64,000 nucleotides of DNA from Neptunicoccus sediminis (GCF_001719615.1 NZ_MDVX01000008.1:62001-126000), one strand, 5' to 3'. Counted from the stretch's first letter, positions 55,688 to 64,000 are shown. The notes: generated by a model from the letters alone, not told the origin. Numbers and translations: made by a program.

Positions 55688-57466
55688 CTACAGCTCCCAG
55701 AATAGCGGGATCAATGCGCTGGCGAGCAAGCCAACGGTGATGTTCAGCGGCACACCGATCTTAAGAAAATCAGTAAAGGCATAGCCCCCCGGACCATAGA
55801 CCAGCGTGTTGGTCTGATAGCCGATGGGCGTGGCAAAAGACGCGCTTGCCGCGACCATGACTGCAATCACCAGCGGGCGCGGATCAATCCCGAGCGCAGC
55901 AGCCAGCGCGATGGCAATGGGCGTCACCACCACCGCCACCGCATTATTGCTGACCAGTTCGGTTAATACCGAGGTAAGCAGGTAAATCGCCCAAATTACA
56001 AAGAATGGTGGCAGCCCGTGTAGCAGCGGCGCTACCCCGTTCGCCAACATTGCCACAGCGCCAGATTCCTGCAGCGCAGAGCCGATGCCGAGCATGGCAA
56101 AGATCAGCGCCAGCAAGCGCCCGTCAATAGAGCTGAAAGCCTCATCCGCATCAATGCAGCGCAGCATCAGCACAACGGCAACTGCCACAAGAGACAGCGC
56201 AAAGATCGGCGCAACCCCAAGGGCCGAGAGGATCACAACTCCGGCCAGCATCAGCACCACAATCGGGGCGTAGGCGCGGCGGAAAGGCCGCGCTTCTGGC
56301 ATGGCGAGGTCTACCAGTTCCATCTCTTGTGCAAGCCGCTGTATGTCGTTGGGCGCACCTTCCAGCAGGATGGTATCCCCGACTTCGACCACGATATTTC
56401 CCACCTCACGGCCAAGGTTCTGGTTCCGCCGGTGCACCGCCATGGGATAAACCCCGAAGCGACGCCGCAGGTTCAGTGCAGATAATCGCCGCCCGATCAT
56501 CCGGCACCCCGGTGTGATCAGCGCCTCTACGGTGGTGGTTTCGCGGTGGGACACTTTATCCGCAAGGATCACTTCCTTGTTTTCCTTCAGTCCCAAAAGC
56601 TCTGTGATGCGCGTGCGCAGCACCACGCGGTCGCCTGCCTCTAGCGTGACATCGGGAAACTGGAAGCGCAGGGTATTGTCGTTGCGCAGCACGTCGATCA
56701 CCCGACCGCCGTCCCGCTTGAACGCATCAACCTGCAAAGGGTTTTCCCCGATGATGGCGCTGTCTTCGGGGACGACCACTTCGGTGATGAACTTCATGTT
56801 GGATTTGTCGCGCAGCATTTCTGCCATTGTGTCACGTTCTGGCAGGAGACGGGGGGCCATGATCCGCAGGTAAGTCGCGCCGTAAATCGCAAGGATGATG
56901 GCCATCGGTGTGACTTCAAACAAGGAGAACGGCGCCAGCCCGTTGGCCCGTGCCACACCGTCCACAAGTAGGTTTGTCGAGGTGCCAATCAGCGTCAACA
57001 TCCCGCCAAAGATCGCCATATAGCTAAGGGGTATTAACAGCTTGGAGGCTTTCACCTGCATCATCCGCGCCATTTGCAGCGCCACGGGAATCAGCACCAC
57101 AACCACCGGCGTATTGTTCATAAACGCACTTGCCAGCACGGTGAAACCGCCGAGTCCGGCCAAGACGGTTTTCGGCCGTGTCGCCCCGACTGTCGTCACC
57201 CAGTTGGACAAGCTGTAAAGCGCGCCGGTCCGCACCAGCGCACCGGACAGAATAAACATCGCGGCGATGGTCCACGGCGCGGGGTTTGAGAAAACATCAA
57301 GCGCTGTGGCATAGGGTAGAACGCCGGTCAGCAACAAAAAGGCTACGCCGCCAATGGCAACCACTTCGGTGGGATAGGTTTCCCGCACGAAGAGGATAAA
57401 CATCACTACGACAACCCCCATCGAAAGCCATGCGTGCCAGGCTTGCGGGATGTATTCTTCTAGCAT
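55688..57466 (-). CDS. SLC13-type permease with TrkA-C domains, second member
   Basis: A 592-residue membrane protein with the same layout as its convergent neighbour: helices, two RCK_C-like domains (EVVVPEDSAIIGENPLQVDA; EALITPGCRMIGRRLSALNL), and helices. Motifs include FMNNTPVVVVLIPV, GGMLTLIGTSTNLLV, SNNAVAVVVTPIAIALAAAL and TPIGYQTNTLVYGPGGY. It is clearly homologous to the other gene but substantially diverged, so an old paralogue pair rather than a recent duplication. Substrate unknown. Confidence 0.86.
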   Translation of the reverse strand: MLEEYIPQAWHAWLSMGVVVVMFILFVRETYPTEVVAIGGVAFLLLTGVLPYATALDVFSNPAPWTIAAMFILSGALVRTGALYSLSNWVTTVGATRPKTVLAGLGGFTVLASAFMNNTPVVVVLIPVALQMARMMQVKASKLLIPLSYMAIFGGMLTLIGTSTNLLVDGVARANGLAPFSLFEVTPMAIILAIYGATYLRIMAPRLLPERDTMAEMLRDKSNMKFITEVVVPEDSAIIGENPLQVDAFKRDGGRVIDVLRNDNTLRFQFPDVTLEAGDRVVLRTRITELLGLKENKEVILADKVSHRETTTVEALITPGCRMIGRRLSALNLRRRFGVYPMAVHRRNQNLGREVGNIVVEVGDTILLEGAPNDIQRLAQEMELVDLAMPEARPFRRAYAPIVVLMLAGVVILSALGVAPIFALSLVAVAVVLMLRCIDADEAFSSIDGRLLALIFAMLGIGSALQESGAVAMLANGVAPLLHGLPPFFVIWAIYLLTSVLTELVSNNAVAVVVTPIAIALAAALGIDPRPLVIAVMVAASASFATPIGYQTNTLVYGPGGYAFTDFLKIGVPLNITVGLLASALIPLFWEL

Positions 57467-57557
57467 GTGCTACGCCTTTTAACTGCTGCGAGGCAGTGTG
57501 GCCGAAGGGGGCGGTCTGCTCAAGCCCGATCTTTGCGGCGCTGATAACCGCCGCGCA

Positions 57558-58373
57558 TCAGACCGGCACGGATTGGGACAGGGTTCCACCGACACGGATC
57601 TGACAAACTCTGGTCGCCGCACCGGTGCGGTCGTCGGTTTCCACGTAAACTCCGGACAGGGTCGCTTCGTCATTGGCGGGGGTGAACCGTTCCTTGACCA
57701 TCCCGGTCACAAAGCGGCGCAGGGGTTCGGTTTTCTCCATTCCGATCACGGAATGATAGTCACCGCACATGCCCGCATCGGATTGGAAGGCAGTGCCTTT
57801 TGGCAGGATCATCGTATCGGACGTGGGCACATGGGTATGGGTTCCCACCACAAGAGACGCGCGTCCATCAAGCCAGTGCCCCATGCCCATTTTTTCAGAG
57901 GTCGCTTCGGCATGGAAATCCACAATCACCGCATCAGCCATCCCGCCCCGCGGCGCGGCCTTCAGCGCTTGATCGAGGGCGGAAAACGGATCGGCAAAGG
58001 GCTTTTTCATAAACACCTGCCCCAGCGCCTGCGCCACAAAAACCTTGCGTCCGTTTTGTGCCGTGAACAGACGGGCACCCTTGCCGGGGGCTTGGGTTGC
58101 ATAGTTCAGGGGACGCAGGATGCGGGGTTCCTGTTCGATAAAGGACAGCATGTCCTTTTGGTCAAACGCATGATCGCCAAGGGTCAGACAATCCGCACCA
58201 GCCTCCAGCAGCGCACGGGCATGGGCGGCATTCAATCCGGCCCCACTGGTCGCATTTTCGCCGTTTACAACAACGAAATCCAGCTTCCACTCCGCCCGCA
58301 AACCGGACAGACGCTCCAGTATGGCCCGGCGTCCCGCGCGGCCCATAACATCACCTAAAAAAAGTAGTTTCAT
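57558..58373 (-). CDS. YmdB-like metallophosphoesterase
   Basis: A 271-residue protein of the calcineurin-like group. Metal ligands are visible in FLGDVMG (D8), VVNGENATSGAGL, LTLGDHAFDQKD and DFHAEATSEK, then GTHTHVPTSD. The Bacillus subtilis relative hydrolyses cyclic nucleotides such as cAMP and affects biofilm decisions (family knowledge). It lies directly downstream of the 5-formyl-THF cyclo-ligase gene on the same strand, 37 bases away. Confidence 0.9.
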   Translation of the reverse strand: MKLLFLGDVMGRAGRRAILERLSGLRAEWKLDFVVVNGENATSGAGLNAAHARALLEAGADCLTLGDHAFDQKDMLSFIEQEPRILRPLNYATQAPGKGARLFTAQNGRKVFVAQALGQVFMKKPFADPFSALDQALKAAPRGGMADAVIVDFHAEATSEKMGMGHWLDGRASLVVGTHTHVPTSDTMILPKGTAFQSDAGMCGDYHSVIGMEKTEPLRRFVTGMVKERFTPANDEATLSGVYVETDDRTGAATRVCQIRVGGTLSQSVPV

Positions 58374-58410
58374 AAGGCTATGCGATACTGCCAGTGCGCC
58401 CTAAGTGCAA

Positions 58411-58974
58411 TTAAAAACGCAGAATCTCGGACTCTGTCACAATCGCATCCAGCCGGTAATCGGTCGGCTCCACCGGCACTTCGCTGACGTGCTGGGCGCT
58501 ATAGGCAAAACCGATACCGACCACGGGTTTTTCAGCGCGCAGTGCCTCAAACGTGCGATCATAAAAACCGCCGCCGTATCCTAAACGGTAGCCTCGGGAA
58601 TCAAAGGTCAGCAAGGGCGAGATCACAAGATCGGGCTGCAAGCGCGCGCCCTTTGCCGGAACCATCGCCCCGAAAGTACCTTCGATCATTTCGGTGTCAG
58701 GGGTCCATTCCACGAAAGACAGCGGCTGGCCTTGGGCTTCGATCAGGGGCACGCAGAGCCGTTTGCCCTGCTCGTGCAGTTTTACCATCGCAGGGGTTGG
58801 ATCAATTTCAGTGCGCATCGCCATATAAGCCGAGACAATTTCCGCATCGGGATACCGCGCGATTTCTTCCAGAAGCTTCTCATTCGCCGCGCTGTCCAGC
58901 CCGGTGTTATGCACCTTGGCCCTTGCCGCAAAAGCCACTTTGCGTGCCTCTGCCTTTACCTGTGAAATATCCAT
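58411..58974 (-). CDS. 5-formyltetrahydrofolate cyclo-ligase
   Basis: A 187-residue enzyme that converts 5-formyl-THF to methenyl-THF with ATP. The family motif is RLGYGGGFYDRTF near residue 137-150. The ATG at 58974 gives a normal N-terminal helix with a basic KAEARKVAFAARAK start; an in-frame codon at 59001 is less likely. The gene (fau/ygfA) usually follows 6S RNA in proteobacteria, as it does here. Confidence 0.92.
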   Translation of the reverse strand: MDISQVKAEARKVAFAARAKVHNTGLDSAANEKLLEEIARYPDAEIVSAYMAMRTEIDPTPAMVKLHEQGKRLCVPLIEAQGQPLSFVEWTPDTEMIEGTFGAMVPAKGARLQPDLVISPLLTFDSRGYRLGYGGGFYDRTFEALRAEKPVVGIGFAYSAQHVSEVPVEPTDYRLDAIVTESEILRF

Positions 58975-59044
58975 CGAACACCTCGCTTCCATTTTCCACA
59001 AATATCCTCGCCGAAGGCGAAAATCTGCGCCAAAAGCGAAAACC

Positions 59045-59190
59045 GGTGCGGGAAAAGCGGCGGGCCCACTGAACCGCAGGGCGGCACAACCGTGGAAGTA
59101 TGGGTATTCCCGAGAGCCTGTACAAAACAGGTGGGCACCGGGTGCGATAGACCAGGGTCAGTCACAGAGCCAGCTCCCTCAAGAAACTTA
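59045..59190 (-). ncRNA. ssrS: 6S RNA
   Basis: On the minus strand, about 150 bases upstream of the 5-FTHF cyclo-ligase gene fold into a long rod. GGCTC (59167-59171) pairs with GGGCC (59063-59067), ACTGA and CC next to it pair with GGTTCAGT, and an apical stem CCTGT-TTTGT-ACAGG closes the top. This matches the overall 6S design and its conserved position before fau. 6S RNA binds the housekeeping RNA polymerase in stationary phase. Both ends are approximate, because no promoter or terminator was fixed. The rest of the 378-base gap up to 59352 shows nothing further. Confidence 0.65.
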
Positions 59191-59352
59191 TCGGCCACTG
59201 GAATAGATCTTCAGCACGAGAAGGGCAGAACCCGCCTCCACACAATCTAGGCCTTATGGTGGGGCGGGACAAGGGCTGGCGAAAAATAAACCCGCAGCCT
59301 GTAAATTCGTGCGCTCTTGACGAGATGTTCACGTATTGTTCATACTGACGCA

Positions 59353-59805
59353 ATGGAATCGCTCCCCCCTCTTCAGGCCGGTCAACTGATCGCCCGCGGC
59401 ACTGCCCGCCACCTGCGCCAGCATGATTTTCTCTGCATTGAGGAGTTCGTCCCAACCAGCGGTCTGCGGGTCGATCTGATGGCCTTGGGACCAAAATCCG
59501 AGCTTTGGGTGATCGAGTGTAAATCGGGCCGCGCCGATTTCATGGCCGATAGCAAATGGCAAGGCTATCTTGAATGGTGCGACCGGTTTTTTTGGGCGGT
59601 GCCACCGGATTTTCCGACGGAACTGCTGCCCGAAAATACCGGCCTGATCATTGCGGACGCCTATGATGCCGAGATCATCCGCCCTGCCCCCGAGACCAAA
59701 CTGGCGGCGGCGCGGCGCAAGAAGATGGTGCTGAAATTTGCCCGCAACGCTGCGGACCGCTTGCGCCGTTATGTGGACCCGAAACCGGGCCGGATTTTCA
59801 CCTGA
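59353..59805 (+). CDS. MmcB-family DNA repair protein
   Basis: A 150-residue nuclease-like protein of COG5321. The core VDLMALGPKSELWVIECKSGRADF matches the PD-(D/E)xK pattern (D, then E-x-K), followed by WQGYLEWCDRFFWAVP. Caulobacter MmcB is an SOS-linked mutagenesis/repair protein (family knowledge). The ATG at 59353 gives the usual N-terminus; a TTG at 59317 would add 12 residues. It points away from the 6S RNA and ends in a convergent gap. Confidence 0.85.
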   Translation: MESLPPLQAGQLIARGTARHLRQHDFLCIEEFVPTSGLRVDLMALGPKSELWVIECKSGRADFMADSKWQGYLEWCDRFFWAVPPDFPTELLPENTGLIIADAYDAEIIRPAPETKLAAARRKKMVLKFARNAADRLRRYVDPKPGRIFT

Positions 59806-59909
59806 AATCTTAAAACAACCGACTTGTGGCCGGGCATCCGGCTTGCCGTTGCGGTGGCCAGAGTCACGTTTGATACGCGCCGGTCCTATCCGGATCACCC
59901 TATAAATAT

Positions 59910-59965
59910 GAAGCTTCATATAAGAAGCTTGTTTAGAGAAGCTTCATTTAAGAAGCTTCATATAT
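59910..59965. repeat. Four tandem 14-bp units with palindromic GAAGCTTC core
   Basis: Units start at 59910, 59924, 59938 and 59952, exactly 14 bases apart: GAAGCTTCATATAA, GAAGCTTGTTTAGA, GAAGCTTCATTTAA, GAAGCTTCATATAT. Each contains AAGCTT. The block is very AT-rich compared with flanking DNA and lies in the 221-base convergent gap between mmcB and the FAD dehydrogenase gene. Adjacent units can pair to form small hairpins. Function unknown. Confidence 0.9.
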
Positions 59966-60026
59966 GCAGTATGTTAACCCAGTTTTCCAATTAATTTCAG
60001 AAACTTACAAACGACCACCAAACCAC

Positions 60027-61670
60027 TCAGGCATTCTCACCGGCCAGTTTTCCGGAAAAAATACAGCCCCCCAGAAACGTACCTTCCAGCGCGTTATACC
60101 CGTGATACCCGCCACCGCCAAAGCCGCAGACTTCTCCGGCGGCGTAGATTCCGTCTATCACTTGCCCCTGCTCGTCCAGAACCTGCGACTTCAGGTTTGT
60201 GTGCAGCCCGCCCAGCGACTTACGCGTCAGCACGTTCAGTCGCACAGCAATCAGCGGCCCCGCTACCGGATCGAGTATCTTGTGCGGTCGCGCCGTGCGG
60301 ATCAGTTTATCGCCCAGATACCCCCGCGCCCCGTGGATCGCCGTGATCTGCGCGTCCTTGCTGAATTTATTGTCCAACTCACGATCACGCGCCTCAACCT
60401 GGCGGCGGATGTGATCCAGTTCTAGCGGCACCTCCGGCGTCAGCCGGTTCATCCCCGCGACCAGATCTTCCAGAGTATCGCGAACCACGAAATTCGCGCC
60501 GTGCTCTTTGAATGCCTCCACCGGGCCCGTTGCGCCCTTGCCAAGACGGGATTTCAGAACCTCCCGCCACCGGCCGGAGGTAAAGTCCGGATTCTGTTCC
60601 GACCCTGACAGGGCAAACTCTTTTTCAATAATCTTCTGGGTCAGGATGAACCAGCTATGCGCATGCCCTGTGGATAGAATGCGTTTCAACGTGCCGAGCG
60701 TGTCAAACCCCGGCAGATAGGGCGCCTCCATGCGCTGCCCCAAGGCATCAAACCACATAGACGAGGGTCCGGGCAGGATGCGAATGCCGTGATTGGGCCA
60801 GATCGGATCCCAATTCTGCACGCCTTCACAGTAATGCCACATCCGGTCGCCGTTGATCAGCCCCGCGCCAGCCTCTTGCGCCAGCCGCTGCATTTGTCCG
60901 TCTACATAATCCGGCACCCCCGCGACCATCTTTTGCGGTGGCGGGCCGAGCCGGTCTTGCGGCCAGTAGCGGCGCACCGCGTCGTGATCGCCGCCGATCC
61001 CGCCGCTGGTGATGATGATGCTCTGCGCAGTGGCGGTGAACTCCCCGACTACCGTGCGAGAGGTTGAAACCCCGCGCGCGGCACCAGTGGATTCCAGTAT
61101 CTCTCCGTTCAGGACCTTGCCTTTCAGATCAATGCCGCTGACACGGTGGCGGAACCGGAACGTGATTTGTCCCGCGTCCCGCGCCTCAAGACAGGCCCGC
61201 GCGAACGGGGCCACAACGCCGGGTCCGGTGCCCCATGTCAGATGGAAGCGGGGCACGGAATTGCCATGCCCGTCCGCCTGCCCGCCACCCCGCTCGGCCC
61301 AGCCGACCACAGGGAACCAGCGCATTCCAAGGCTGTAAAGCCACGGGCGCATCTCGCCCGCTGCGAAATCCAGATAGGCTTGGGCAAAGGCTTCGGGGTT
61401 GGCATCTTCGGGCCGGTCGAATTGCGCAGAACCGTACCAGTCCTGTTCTGCCAGTTCACGGCTGTCGCGGATTTTCATCCGGCGCTGTTCTGGGGTATCC
61501 ACCATGAACAATCCGCCGAGCGACCAGAACGCCTGCCCGCCAAGGGACTGTTCGCCCTCCTGATCCAGCACCAACACCTTGCGGCCTCGCGCAGCGGCCT
61601 GTGACGCCGCCACCAGTCCGGCCAGCCCGCTGCCAATCACGATTACATCCGTCTGATAGGTTTCGCCCAT
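60027..61670 (-). CDS. FAD-binding dehydrogenase (fumarate-reductase/KstD-like)
   Basis: A 547-residue flavoprotein. The N-terminal motif VIVIGSGLAGLVAASQAAARG binds FAD, and C-terminal GEVCGFGGGGYHGYNALEGT and GGCIFSGKLAGENA close the FAD site. It belongs to the FRD/SDH flavoprotein-like superfamily, related to 3-ketosteroid delta-1-dehydrogenases, but the specific substrate is not known. It has no signal peptide and no iron-sulfur domain. It starts 88 bases beyond the decarboxylase stop on the same strand. Confidence 0.87.
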   Translation of the reverse strand: MGETYQTDVIVIGSGLAGLVAASQAAARGRKVLVLDQEGEQSLGGQAFWSLGGLFMVDTPEQRRMKIRDSRELAEQDWYGSAQFDRPEDANPEAFAQAYLDFAAGEMRPWLYSLGMRWFPVVGWAERGGGQADGHGNSVPRFHLTWGTGPGVVAPFARACLEARDAGQITFRFRHRVSGIDLKGKVLNGEILESTGAARGVSTSRTVVGEFTATAQSIIITSGGIGGDHDAVRRYWPQDRLGPPPQKMVAGVPDYVDGQMQRLAQEAGAGLINGDRMWHYCEGVQNWDPIWPNHGIRILPGPSSMWFDALGQRMEAPYLPGFDTLGTLKRILSTGHAHSWFILTQKIIEKEFALSGSEQNPDFTSGRWREVLKSRLGKGATGPVEAFKEHGANFVVRDTLEDLVAGMNRLTPEVPLELDHIRRQVEARDRELDNKFSKDAQITAIHGARGYLGDKLIRTARPHKILDPVAGPLIAVRLNVLTRKSLGGLHTNLKSQVLDEQGQVIDGIYAAGEVCGFGGGGYHGYNALEGTFLGGCIFSGKLAGENA

Positions 61671-61758
61671 AATATGCCTCCCGCTTCACAGCAGCCTACG
61701 AGCAAGCTGTCTGTGAAGAAAGAAAAACCAAAGGCGCCCTGACGTCAGTTGCGGCGGA

Positions 61759-62946
61759 TCAGATCACCACAACATCCAGCGGGGGGAATCCGTTAAAGCC
61801 GATGCTGGCATAGGTCGATGTATAGGCGCCGCAGTTGCGAATGATGAACCGGTCGCCGGATTTCAGACCCAGCGGCAGGTTCACAGGGCGTTTTTCATAC
61901 AATACGTCGGCACTGTCACAGCTTGGTCCCGCCAGAATACAGGGGCCTGTTTCCTCGCCGTCCCGGTCGGTCAGGAACTGGTAGCGGATCGCTTCGTCCA
62001 TGGTTTCTGCAAGACCGGAGAATTTCCCAATATCAAGATAGACCCAGCGGTGCATGTCGCTGTTGGATTTACGCGACACCAGCAGCACTTCGGCAGCAAT
62101 CATACCGGCAGCCGCCACCAGACCACGGCCCGGTTCGGCCATCAGACGGGGCACCGCGCCGAAACGGGCGCGGATCAGCTCCATCACACGGGCCGCATAA
62201 GGGGTCGCTGCTTCGATGTCCTCGCCGTAGAAGGCGGGAAAACCACCACCGATGTTTAGCAGGGACAGGTCGAACCCCTGCGCCTGTGCCATGTGCCAGA
62301 TGCCTGCGATCTGGTCGAGCGTGGCGGTCCACATTTTCGCACGGCGGGTTTGAGAGCCGACATGGAAAGAGAACCCAACCGGATCAAGTCCCAGTTCACG
62401 GGCATAACCCAGCAGCGCCAGCGCCTTGTCACGGGCGCAGCCGAATTTACGGGACAGGGGCCAGTCGGCCTCGGATGCGTCCACGATCAGACGGATGTAA
62501 ACCTGCACACCGGGGGCATGTTCTGCAATTTTTTCAAGCTCTTCTTCCGCATCGGCCGCAAAGAGGCTGATGCCCGCGCCATAAGCGAACGCAATGTCAG
62601 AGGCTTTCTTGACAGTGTTGCCAAAGGAAATCCGCGCAGGGTCTGCACCGTGGGACAGACACATTTCGATCTCGGCCCGCGAAGCTGCATCAAAACCGGA
62701 CCCAAGCTGCACCAGCCGCGCCAGAATAGCGTCAGCCGGATTTGCTTTGACAGCATAATGAATATGCGCATCACCAAGACCGGCGGCCAGTGCGTGATAC
62801 TGGGCTTCGACCTGATCAATGTCCAGAACAAGGGTCGGGCGTTCAAACCGGGCGGTGCGCAGGAAGGTTTCCAGACGCAACTGTCGGTGAACAGAAGGGG
62901 CAATTACAGGTTTAGCGACCGCGAAGTCGGCGACAAAAGCATTCAT
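61759..62946 (-). CDS. Ornithine/lysine decarboxylase, fold-type III
   Basis: A 395-residue PLP enzyme of the alanine-racemase-fold group. The PLP lysine is K67 (YAVKANP). Other family residues are HVGSQ, GGGFPAFY, AEPGRG and the active-site cysteine in GPSCDSADVLYE. It makes putrescine (or cadaverine) from ornithine (or lysine). It is unrelated in fold to the decarboxylase at the left end of the window, so the cell has two independent enzymes. GGAG lies eight bases before the ATG. A structured leader precedes it. Confidence 0.92.
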   Translation of the reverse strand: MNAFVADFAVAKPVIAPSVHRQLRLETFLRTARFERPTLVLDIDQVEAQYHALAAGLGDAHIHYAVKANPADAILARLVQLGSGFDAASRAEIEMCLSHGADPARISFGNTVKKASDIAFAYGAGISLFAADAEEELEKIAEHAPGVQVYIRLIVDASEADWPLSRKFGCARDKALALLGYARELGLDPVGFSFHVGSQTRRAKMWTATLDQIAGIWHMAQAQGFDLSLLNIGGGFPAFYGEDIEAATPYAARVMELIRARFGAVPRLMAEPGRGLVAAAGMIAAEVLLVSRKSNSDMHRWVYLDIGKFSGLAETMDEAIRYQFLTDRDGEETGPCILAGPSCDSADVLYEKRPVNLPLGLKSGDRFIIRNCGAYTSTYASIGFNGFPPLDVVVI

Positions 62947-63110
62947 GATGCATCTCCACTAGAACCGGCCATCCATGGCCGCTCATGTCCAAAGGAGACG
63001 TTACCGTCGCTACATAACCGTGCGGTTAGACCATCGTGCCAGAGGCGCGTGCGTTGGCGTCTTAAACGCGCATATGGGGCCAAAACCGAGTCGTGACAAG
63101 ATAAATTATC
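62947..63110 (-). promoter_or_regulatory. Structured leader of the decarboxylase gene (speF-like)
   Basis: On the minus strand the ~160 bases before the ATG contain TAACCG-CA-CGGTTA and GGCCAT-GG-ATGGCC hairpins and the block CTCCTTTGGACATGAGC. Alphaproteobacterial ornithine decarboxylase genes are known to carry the conserved speF RNA leader; I believe this is that element, from memory of the motif. A possible promoter (TTGTCA, 17 bases, CATATG) lies upstream, next to palindrome GATAATTTATC (63100-63110). A 24-codon frame from 62986 overlaps the decarboxylase start. Confidence 0.5.
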
Positions 63111-63173
63111 GCACCGCTCGCATTTTCTTTTCGACACCGGAATGACCCCGTTCCACCCCGTAAAAACGCAATT

Positions 63174-63204
63174 AAAAAAGGGCAGCCGCTGTATGCGTCT
63201 GCCC
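63174..63204 (-). terminator. Terminator of the sdh operon
   Basis: GGGCAG (63180-63185) pairs with CTGCCC (63199-63204), followed on the minus strand by TTTTTTAATT. It is 33 bases past the sdhB stop. Confidence 0.8.
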
Positions 63205-63236
63205 CTGTTCTTCACGGCGAACCGATGGTTTTCCCA

Positions 63237-64000
63237 TCACATGGTGCGTTCCACCATCAGCTTCTTGATCTCGCCAATGGCTTTCGCAGGGTTCAGACCT
63301 TTCGGACAGGTCTGCGCACAGTTCATGATGGTGTGACAACGATAAAGTTTGAACGGGTCGTGCAGATCGTCCAGACGTTCGCCCGTGGCTTCGTCACGGC
63401 TGTCAACGATCCAGCGGTAGGCGTGCAACAAAGCTGCCGGCCCGAGGTATTTATCGCCATTCCACCAGTAGCTGGGGCAGGATGCGGAACAGGAGGCGCA
63501 CATCACGCATTCATACAATCCGTCGAGCTTTTTGCGGTCCTCAATCGACTGACGCCATTCCTTTTGCGGACGGTTTGTCTTGGTTTCCAGCCACGGCATG
63601 ATGCTGGCGTGCTGGGCGTAAAAGTGGGTCAGATCAGGGATCAGGTCTTTGATCACAGGCATATGGGGCAGCGGATAGATTTTCACCTCGCCCTTCACCT
63701 CATCCAGACCGTAAATACAGGCCAGTGTGTTGATCCCGTCGATGTTCATCGCACAAGACCCGCAGATCCCTTCACGACAGGAGCGACGGAAGGTCAGGGT
63801 GGGATCGATCTCGTTCTTGATCTTGATCAGCGCGTCCAGAATCATCGGGCCGCAGGTGTCCATATCAAGGTAATAGGTATCAACGCGCGGGTTTTCCCCG
63901 GTTTCCGGATCAAAACGATAGATCTTGAACGCGCGCACATTGGTGGCGCCTTCCGGTTTTGGCCATGTTTTGCCAACAGTCATACGGGAGTTCTTGGGAA
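63237..64000 (-). CDS. sdhB: Succinate dehydrogenase iron-sulfur subunit, start beyond window
   Basis: At least 254 residues. The [2Fe-2S] cysteines are in [13 protein letters not shown], the [4Fe-4S] group in [12 protein letters not shown], and the [3Fe-4S] group in [17 protein letters not shown]. It passes electrons from the flavoprotein to quinone in complex II. The ATG at 63983 has no ribosome site, and the frame continues upstream as PKNSR, matching the longer N-terminus I recall for roseobacter SdhB. The real start is therefore probably just outside the right edge. SdhA is expected upstream, off the edge. Confidence 0.95.
   Translation of the reverse strand, partial: PKNSRMTVGKTWPKPEGATNVRAFKIYRFDPETGENPRVDTYYLDMDTCGPMILDALIKIKNEIDPTLTFRRSCREGICGSCAMNIDGINTLACIYGLDEVKGEVKIYPLPHMPVIKDLIPDLTHFYAQHASIMPWLETKTNRPQKEWRQSIEDRKKLDGLYECVMCASCSASCPSYWWNGDKYLGPAALLHAYRWIVDSRDEATGERLDDLHDPFKLYRCHTIMNCAQTCPKGLNPAKAIGEIKKLMVERTM

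Noticed and set aside
57498-58358. 286-codon plus-strand frame opposite the YmdB-like gene, and many similar long frames opposite real genes
   Set aside because: They mirror high-GC coding regions, lack ribosome sites and show no family motifs, while the opposite strand carries clear protein families.
63981-63983. ATG at 63983 as the sdhB start
   Set aside because: No ribosome site; the open frame continues upstream to the window edge as PKNSR, as recalled for longer SdhB proteins.

Overview
The window looks like chromosomal DNA of a marine Rhodobacteraceae (Roseobacter-group alphaproteobacterium). The grounds are fairly GC-rich codon use, many TRAP and ABC solute transporters, a choline-O-sulfate/choline betaine locus, an MmcB-type protein, fused PntA, a 6S RNA next to the 5-formyl-THF cyclo-ligase gene, and an acyl-homoserine-lactone synthase within two-component genes. 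No insertion sequence, prophage or CRISPR array was seen. This placement comes from gene content and recalled family resemblance, not from a search.

Layout. 1-8.3 kb (minus): a TAXI-type TRAP transporter (binding protein, fused permease with C-terminal extension), a universal stress protein, a nitrilase-family amidohydrolase, a large fold-I ornithine/lysine/arginine decarboxylase and the start of a probable ATP-grasp protein. 8.6-17.7 kb: a LysR regulator diverges from a tightly coupled polyamine-type operon (two ABC permeases, Tat-type binding protein, ATPase, class III aminotransferase, GNAT acetyltransferase, acetylpolyamine-amidohydrolase-like deacetylase, FAD amino-acid dehydrogenase). 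17.7-22.4 kb: a flavin monooxygenase, BASS transporter and two SDR/epimerase genes, divergent from a TetR regulator. 22.4-30.5 kb: an XRE regulator with an 18-bp perfect palindrome, divergent from a DctPQM TRAP transporter fused in one operon with PyrK, class 1B PyrD, an M20 carbamoylase-like amidohydrolase, PyrE and a small unknown protein. This is a candidate uptake and salvage system for orotate, dihydroorotate or carbamoylaspartate.

30.6-41 kb: an NAD(P)-binding protein and an aldehyde dehydrogenase, then a signalling island. It holds a membrane histidine kinase with a receiver protein, a LuxI-type AHL synthase with an unusual N-terminal extension, a hybrid kinase (PAS-HisKA-HATPase-REC-Hpt) with a periplasmic partner, a LuxR-type response regulator, a lone Hpt protein, and a strongly structured, apparently non-coding segment (40.10-40.27 kb). 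41.2-43.4 kb: a 604-aa glycoside-hydrolase-like protein of unknown function and a DCC-family protein. 43.6 kb: tRNA-Ser(GGA). 43.9-47.7 kb: betI-betC-betA with a BetI-like operator. 47.9-53.8 kb: peroxiredoxin, a 32-aa membrane peptide, pntAB, yebC and a LysE exporter. 53.9-57.5 kb: two convergent SLC13-type permeases. 57.6-59.8 kb: YmdB-like phosphoesterase, 5-FTHF cyclo-ligase, 6S RNA, mmcB. 59.9 kb: four tandem 14-bp units. 60-64 kb: an FAD dehydrogenase, a fold-III ornithine/lysine decarboxylase with a structured (speF-like) leader, and sdhB, which runs off the right edge.

Nitrogen-compound themes recur: polyamine uptake and turnover plus two unrelated amino-acid decarboxylases, pyrimidine-intermediate uptake, and choline sulfate use. 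Stem-loops follow each of the three transporter binding-protein genes and may help set high binding-protein levels relative to downstream genes.
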